The position numbers and the translations under genes are program-made. 64,000 bases of DNA, from NCBI RefSeq assembly GCF_030398385.1, contig NZ_JAOAOQ010000001.1, positions 124,001 to 188,000 on the forward strand. Reading direction: 5' to 3'. This document shows, one piece after another, positions 60,430 through 64,000 of this stretch. Position 1 is the first letter of the stretch, and each line of letters opens with the position of its first letter. The notes beneath the pieces are model-generated. The model had not been told where the DNA came from. It saw nothing but the letters and a program-made list of their open reading frames with translations, and made no database searches. This DNA is from Aquibium sp. ELW1220. Its GTDB lineage: Bacteria > Pseudomonadota > Alphaproteobacteria > Rhizobiales > Rhizobiaceae.

Positions 60430-61263
60430 ATGGACCAGAAACGGGAAGGCCCCGATCTCGACGCCTATTTCGAGCGCATCGGCTATCGCGGTCCGCGCGA
60501 GGCGACCCTTGCCGTCCTGCGAAGCCTGCACGCCCTTCATCCGCGGGCGATCGCCTTCGAAAACCTCGATTCCTTCCTCGGCCGACCCGTCGCGCTCGAC
60601 CTCCCTTCGCTGGAGGACAAGCTCGTCCATGCGCGGCGCGGCGGCTACTGCTTCGAGCAGAACACGCTGTTCTGGAAGGTGCTGACCGCGCTCGGCTTCG
60701 AGGTCTCGGGCCTCGCCGCCCGCGTGCTGTGGAACCAGCCGGAGGACACCCTCAACCCCCGCAGCCACATGCTGCTGCGCGTCGAGCTCGATGGCGCGAC
60801 ATGGCTCGCCGATGTCGGCTTCGGCGGCGTCACGCAGACCGCGCCGCTGCTGCTGGCGCCGGGCAGGGAGCAGGAGACGCCGCACGAGCGATGCCGCCTG
60901 ATCGAGACGGCGGATCATTATCGCCTGCAGGCGCAGATCGGCGGCGAGTGGCGCACCGTCTTCCGCTTCGACATGACCGAGCATTTCGACGTCGACTATC
61001 TCGTGTCCAGCCACTTCGTCTCGACCTGGCCCGCCTCGCAGTTCGTCACCACGATTATGGCCGCGCGCGCCCTGCCAGCCGGGCGGCTGGCACTCAAGAA
61101 CGACAGGATGACCGTGCACCAGACCGGCGGGCCGTCGAAGCAGGTGCACTTCGCCACGCCCGCCGAACTGCGCGTCACACTTGCGGCCGATTTCGGCATC
61201 GACGTGCCGGAGCCGGCGCTGTTCGACGCACGGTTTGCGGAGCTGGGTTTCGGCGCCGGCTGA
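60430..61263 (+). CDS. Arylamine N-acetyltransferase
   Basis: 277 residues. Transfers acetyl from acetyl-CoA to arylamines or hydrazines. Catalytic triad in order: Cys in RRGGYCFEQN, His in PRSHMLLRV, Asp in LADVGFGG. N-terminal YFERIGYRGP and ENLDSFLGRP are usual. ATG 60430 with GGGAGGAAC upstream. Possibly a detoxification enzyme; not part of a cluster here. It converges on the transglycosylase gene. Confidence 0.92.
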   Translation: MDQKREGPDLDAYFERIGYRGPREATLAVLRSLHALHPRAIAFENLDSFLGRPVALDLPSLEDKLVHARRGGYCFEQNTLFWKVLTALGFEVSGLAARVLWNQPEDTLNPRSHMLLRVELDGATWLADVGFGGVTQTAPLLLAPGREQETPHERCRLIETADHYRLQAQIGGEWRTVFRFDMTEHFDVDYLVSSHFVSTWPASQFVTTIMAARALPAGRLALKNDRMTVHQTGGPSKQVHFATPAELRVTLAADFGIDVPEPALFDARFAELGFGAG

Positions 61264-61290
61264 ACAGGAGGGCGTCTGAGCCCCCGTGTT

Positions 61291-62700
61291 TCAGCGCAAC
61301 CGTTTCACCAGCGCTGCGTCCGGAAAGCAGGTCGGCGCCAGGCCGTTCCGCGCCTGCCACTCGCCGATCGAGCGGCGCGTGCGGAAGCCCGGCAGCCCGT
61401 CGGCGCCGCCGACGTCGTATCCGAGTGTTTCCAGTCCGCGCTGCATGGCCGCGATGTCGGAACGGTAGAGCTTGGCCACCGTGCCCCAGCCGTTCGAGAA
61501 CGTCCTGTCGCCGTACTGGATGCGGTCGCCGGCATGGCCGACGAACAGCGCGTAGAGGTCGCTCTCGTTGTAGTCCTTCAGCACATAGAAGTTCGGCGTG
61601 ACGAGGAAGGCGGGGCCGTTGCGGCCGGCCGGCATCATCAGGTAGCCCTCGCCCTTCAGTTCGTGCGCCGGGAAAGACTTGCCGCCGATGCGCGCGACAC
61701 CCGTCCGTGCCCACTCGGCGATGGGCTTGCCGCGATCCGGACCCTCCAGCGCGCAAGAGACGGATGCGGGCACCGTCACCTCGAAGCCCCAGTCGCGGCC
61801 GCGCACCCAGCCATGGGCCTTCAGGTAGTTGGCGATCGACGCCAGCGTGTCGGCCTCCGAGGTCCAGATGTCGGCCCGCCCGTCGCCGTCGCCGTCCGCG
61901 GCGTATTTCAGGTAGCTCGTCGGCATGAACTGCGGCTGGCCCAGCGCGCCGGCCCAGGAGGATTTCATCGAGCGTGGCGGGATCCGCCCGCGCTCCGCCA
62001 TCACCAGCGCCGCCAGCACCTCCTCGCGGAACATCTCCTTGCGGCTGGCGAGGAAGGCCTTGGTGCCCAGCACCTCGAAGGCGTCGTATGGAATCTTGGC
62101 CCGTCCGAAGCCCGACTCTCGCCCCCAGATGGCAAGCACGATGCCGAGCGGCACGCCGGTCGTCTTCTCCAGCGCCGCCAGTGTCCGGGCATGCGTGCCG
62201 GAACGCGTCCGGCCGCCCGCAGTGACGCCGCGCACGGTGTTCTCCGCGAAATAGGCGCCGGGCGAGCCGAATTCGGCCTGGTGCTGCATCTTCGGCGTCT
62301 GCGGCTTCTGTCCGGGCAGCACGAGATCCGGCAGCTTCAGGTTCGGCGCAATCCCCGCGAAGGCCGTCTCAAAGGTCGCCCGCGTTACCCCTTGCGCCTT
62401 CGCCGACGGCCACAGGTCCGTTTCCAGCCAGGTGCGGAACTGCCGGTCGATCGACTGCGCGGCGGCAGGGAGAGGGGCGATTGCGAGCAGGAGAAGTGCC
62501 AAGGCGGTAAAGGCTCGCGCGAGGCGCGCTCCCGTGACGCCCCGACGATCTCCCGAAAGAGTGGGGAGGTCGATTGTCAGCGTCGCCGCGAACGACCGCA
62601 AACGGCGCAGAACGGGCGCCGGGGTCGACGCTGCCGATCTCCCCCCTCGAGAGGGAGATGGCCGGCAGGCCAGAGGGGCGCGTGACGGAGTGATGCGCAT
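61291..62700 (-). CDS. Lytic murein transglycosylase (MltB type) with peptidoglycan-binding domain
   Basis: 469 residues from ATG 62700, which has GAGGAGG nine bases upstream. The signal peptide (ALALLLLAIAPLPAAAQ) begins only near residue 62; the first 60 residues derive from a palindromic repeat at 62533-62687. The enzyme cleaves the glycan strand: WGRESGFGRAKIPYDAF holds the catalytic Glu, then QPQFMPTSYLKYAADGDGDG. A C-terminal peptidoglycan-binding unit follows (AAMQRGLETLGYDVGGADGL). An internal start just before the signal peptide is possible but lacks a ribosome site. Confidence 0.85.
   Translation of the reverse strand: MRITPSRAPLACRPSPSRGGRSAASTPAPVLRRLRSFAATLTIDLPTLSGDRRGVTGARLARAFTALALLLLAIAPLPAAAQSIDRQFRTWLETDLWPSAKAQGVTRATFETAFAGIAPNLKLPDLVLPGQKPQTPKMQHQAEFGSPGAYFAENTVRGVTAGGRTRSGTHARTLAALEKTTGVPLGIVLAIWGRESGFGRAKIPYDAFEVLGTKAFLASRKEMFREEVLAALVMAERGRIPPRSMKSSWAGALGQPQFMPTSYLKYAADGDGDGRADIWTSEADTLASIANYLKAHGWVRGRDWGFEVTVPASVSCALEGPDRGKPIAEWARTGVARIGGKSFPAHELKGEGYLMMPAGRNGPAFLVTPNFYVLKDYNESDLYALFVGHAGDRIQYGDRTFSNGWGTVAKLYRSDIAAMQRGLETLGYDVGGADGLPGFRTRRSIGEWQARNGLAPTCFPDAALVKRLR
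62533..62687. repeat. Rhizobial-type palindromic repeat element, about 155 bp
   Basis: The stretch from CGTGACG (62533-62539) to a second CGTGACG (62681-62687) contains several palindromes: CTCCC...GGGGAG, CTCCCCCCTCGAGAGGGAG and GGCCGGCAGGCC. The segment CGAGAGGGAGATGGCCGGCA resembles interspersed repeats of Mesorhizobium and relatives. The flanking CGTGACG copies could be a target duplication or the element's own ends. Confidence 0.6.
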
Positions 62701-62715
62701 CAAGCCATGCCTCCT

Positions 62716-63321
62716 CTAGAACACCGTCCTGGCCTTCAGCGCAGCCGACAGCGTGCCTTCGTCGAGATAGTCGAGCTCGCCGCCAACCGGCACGCCGTGC
62801 GCGAGCCGGGTGATCTTCACGCCGAGCCCGTCGAGCTGGTCTGTGATGTAGTGTGCGGTGGTCTGGCCTTCCACGGTGGCGTTGACGGCCAGAATGAGTT
62901 CGTTCACCCCGCCCCTCGCTACGCGGTCGACCAGGCTGCGGATGTTGAGATCGTCCGGCCCCACGCCATCGAGCGGCGACAGCGTGCCGCCGAGCACGTG
63001 GTAGCGCGCGTTCATGGCGCCCGCCCGCTCGAGCGCCCAGAGATCGGCGACGTCTTCGACCACGATGATGGTGGCCTCGTCGCGGCGCGGGTCGGTGCAG
63101 ATCGTGCAAGGGTCGGACGTGTCGACGTTGCCGCAGGTGGAACAGACGCGCACGGTGTCGAGCGCATCGCCCATCGCCACCGTCAGAGGGCCAAGCAGTT
63201 GCTCTTTCTTCTTGATCAGGTGCAGCGCTGCGCGCCGCGCCGACCTTGGGCCGAGCCCCGGCACCTTGGCGAGCAGCTGGATCAGGCGTTCGATCTCGGG
63301 GCCGACGATTCGCTTCGACAT
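62716..63321 (-). CDS. recR: Recombination protein RecR
   Basis: 201 residues: helix-hairpin-helix [20 protein letters not shown], zinc finger [16 protein letters not shown], and Toprim [20 protein letters not shown] with the downstream [20 protein letters not shown]. It acts with RecF/RecO in loading RecA at gaps. Normal length. It lies upstream of the transglycosylase gene on the same strand, apart from dnaX-ybaB. Confidence 0.95.
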   Translation of the reverse strand: MSKRIVGPEIERLIQLLAKVPGLGPRSARRAALHLIKKKEQLLGPLTVAMGDALDTVRVCSTCGNVDTSDPCTICTDPRRDEATIIVVEDVADLWALERAGAMNARYHVLGGTLSPLDGVGPDDLNIRSLVDRVARGGVNELILAVNATVEGQTTAHYITDQLDGLGVKITRLAHGVPVGGELDYLDEGTLSAALKARTVF

Positions 63322-63380
63322 GGCGCCTGTCTAGCGCACAAATTGTGGCGAAAACACCGGCGCGAAGACGCGGGGCGTGA

Positions 63381-64000
63381 CTACGCGGCCGCGGCCTTGC
63401 GCTGTGCCACCGCCTTGCGAACCTCCGGCGCGACCCTGGTGCCGAACAACTCGATGGCCTTCATAAGCGTCGCGTGCGGCATCACGCCGATCGCCATCTG
63501 GATCAGGAAGCGCGTGTTGCCGAAGATCGCGTGGTTGGCAAGGATCTTGTCGGTCACCTCCGCCGGGCTGCCGACGAACAGCGCGCCGCGCGGGCCGTGC
63601 GAGGCGTCGAACTCGCGCCGGCCGCTCGGACCCCAGCCGCGCTCGCGGCCGATGCGGTTCATCACCTCCGTCACCGGCGGGAAGAAGGTGTCGGCCGCCT
63701 CCTGCGTCGTCTCGCCCACGAAGCCGTGCACGTTGATGCTGGTGGCGAGCGTATCCGGGTCGTGGCCGAACTGCCGCGCCGCCTTGCGGTAAATCTCGAA
63801 GAACGGCGCGAAACGCGCCGGTTCCCCGCCGATGATGGCGAGCGCCAGCGGCAGGCCATACATGCCGGCACGCGCCGCCGACTGCGGCGTGCCGCCGATG
63901 GCAATCCACAGCGGCAGCGGATCCTGGACCGGACGCGGATAGACGCCGCGGTCGTCGATCTTGGCCGTGTGCTTGCCGCCGGGCCACGAGATGCGCTCGT
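63381..64000 (-). CDS. LLM-class flavin-dependent oxidoreductase (partial)
   Basis: The C-terminal 206 residues of a luciferase-like protein; the start lies beyond the right edge. Visible: QDPLPLWIAIGGTPQSAARA, GLPLALAIIGGEPARFAPFF, GFVGETTQEAADTFFPPVTE, GALFVGSPAEVTDKILANHA, typical of the subgroup that includes alkanal monooxygenase-like proteins. Unrelated in detail to the gene at 57553 despite the shared superfamily. Not assignable to a substrate. Confidence 0.85.
   Translation of the reverse strand, partial: ERISWPGGKHTAKIDDRGVYPRPVQDPLPLWIAIGGTPQSAARAGMYGLPLALAIIGGEPARFAPFFEIYRKAARQFGHDPDTLATSINVHGFVGETTQEAADTFFPPVTEVMNRIGRERGWGPSGRREFDASHGPRGALFVGSPAEVTDKILANHAIFGNTRFLIQMAIGVMPHATLMKAIELFGTRVAPEVRKAVAQRKAAAA

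Noticed and set aside
1-64000. Insertion sequence or transposase
   Set aside because: No transposase-like protein was found; the only repeat with mobile character is the small palindromic element at 62533-62687.
1-64000. tRNA or rRNA genes
   Set aside because: No cloverleaf-like or rRNA-conserved stretch was recognised; only the SRP RNA is supported.

Overview
The window reads as chromosomal DNA of an alphaproteobacterium, most likely order Hyphomicrobiales (Rhizobiales; a Mesorhizobium/Phyllobacteriaceae-type organism). This rests on high GC, the gene families present (DUF3618/holin-X/nutrient-deprivation cluster, DUF2188, DUF3008, DUF3072, DUF982, two Ku proteins with LigD), an EcfG-type sigma factor, an alphaproteobacterial SRP RNA just upstream of dnaX, and a rhizobial-looking palindromic repeat. 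The assignment is inference from family content, not a database match. No gene-free stretch exceeds 300 bases.

Layout. 1-2002: start of treY and malQ. 2-6.9 kb: MscS-type channel, PNPOx-like protein, lipoprotein, PAP2 phosphatase, exported EF-hand/PRC-barrel protein. 7-11.4 kb: NitT/TauT-type ABC transporter, mobA, class III cyclase. 11.6-16 kb: small membrane proteins, YihY/BrkB protein, and a four-gene membrane cluster (24-aa peptide, nutrient-deprivation-like protein, holin-X, DUF3618). 16.2-31 kb: otsBA, then glgE-treS/pep2-glgB-glgX-treZ as one overlapping operon. 31-33 kb: DUF2934 and hypothetical genes, a 56-bp tandem repeat, an EcfG-type sigma factor. 33.4-40.2 kb: ku, ligD, a second ku, DUF2188, 3-methyladenine glycosylase, topoisomerase IB. 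40-47 kb: DUF427/DUF3008, phospholipase D, UPF0104 and EEP proteins, DUF982, sodC, HD domain, DUF3072. 47-53.7 kb: tamB/tamA. 53.9-54.9 kb: an unusual receiver protein and two small glycine-rich membrane proteins. 55-64 kb: SRP RNA, dnaX, ybaB, then luciferase-like, Kazal, AI-2E-type, NAT and MltB-type genes, recR and a partial luciferase-like gene.

The unifying signal is regulatory. At least eighteen intergenic sites match GGAAC-N17/18-GTT, the known -35/-10 pattern of the alphaproteobacterial general stress response sigma factor EcfG (written GGAAC-N18/19-TT for Sinorhizobium RpoE2). Nearly all lie a short leader upstream of a start codon. They stand before malQ/treY, mscS, the PNPOx gene, the lipoprotein, the EF-hand/PRC gene, yihY, the holin-X/DUF3618 cluster, the glgE operon, both ku genes (and ligD), DUF2188, phospholipase D, the EEP/UPF0104 operon and the AI-2E-type gene. 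Housekeeping genes here (dnaX, ybaB, recR, tamAB) lack them. Several sites are perfect palindromes (GGAAC...GTTCC) between divergent genes and could fire both ways. The window therefore looks like a general-stress regulon gathered in one block: trehalose and glycogen turnover, end joining, base excision, membrane and envelope proteins, and an EcfG-type sigma gene, though no PhyR/NepR. A second regulator (53922-54533) joins an N-terminal receiver to a C-terminal piece resembling sigma region 2, the reverse of PhyR's order; it is the most unusual protein here.
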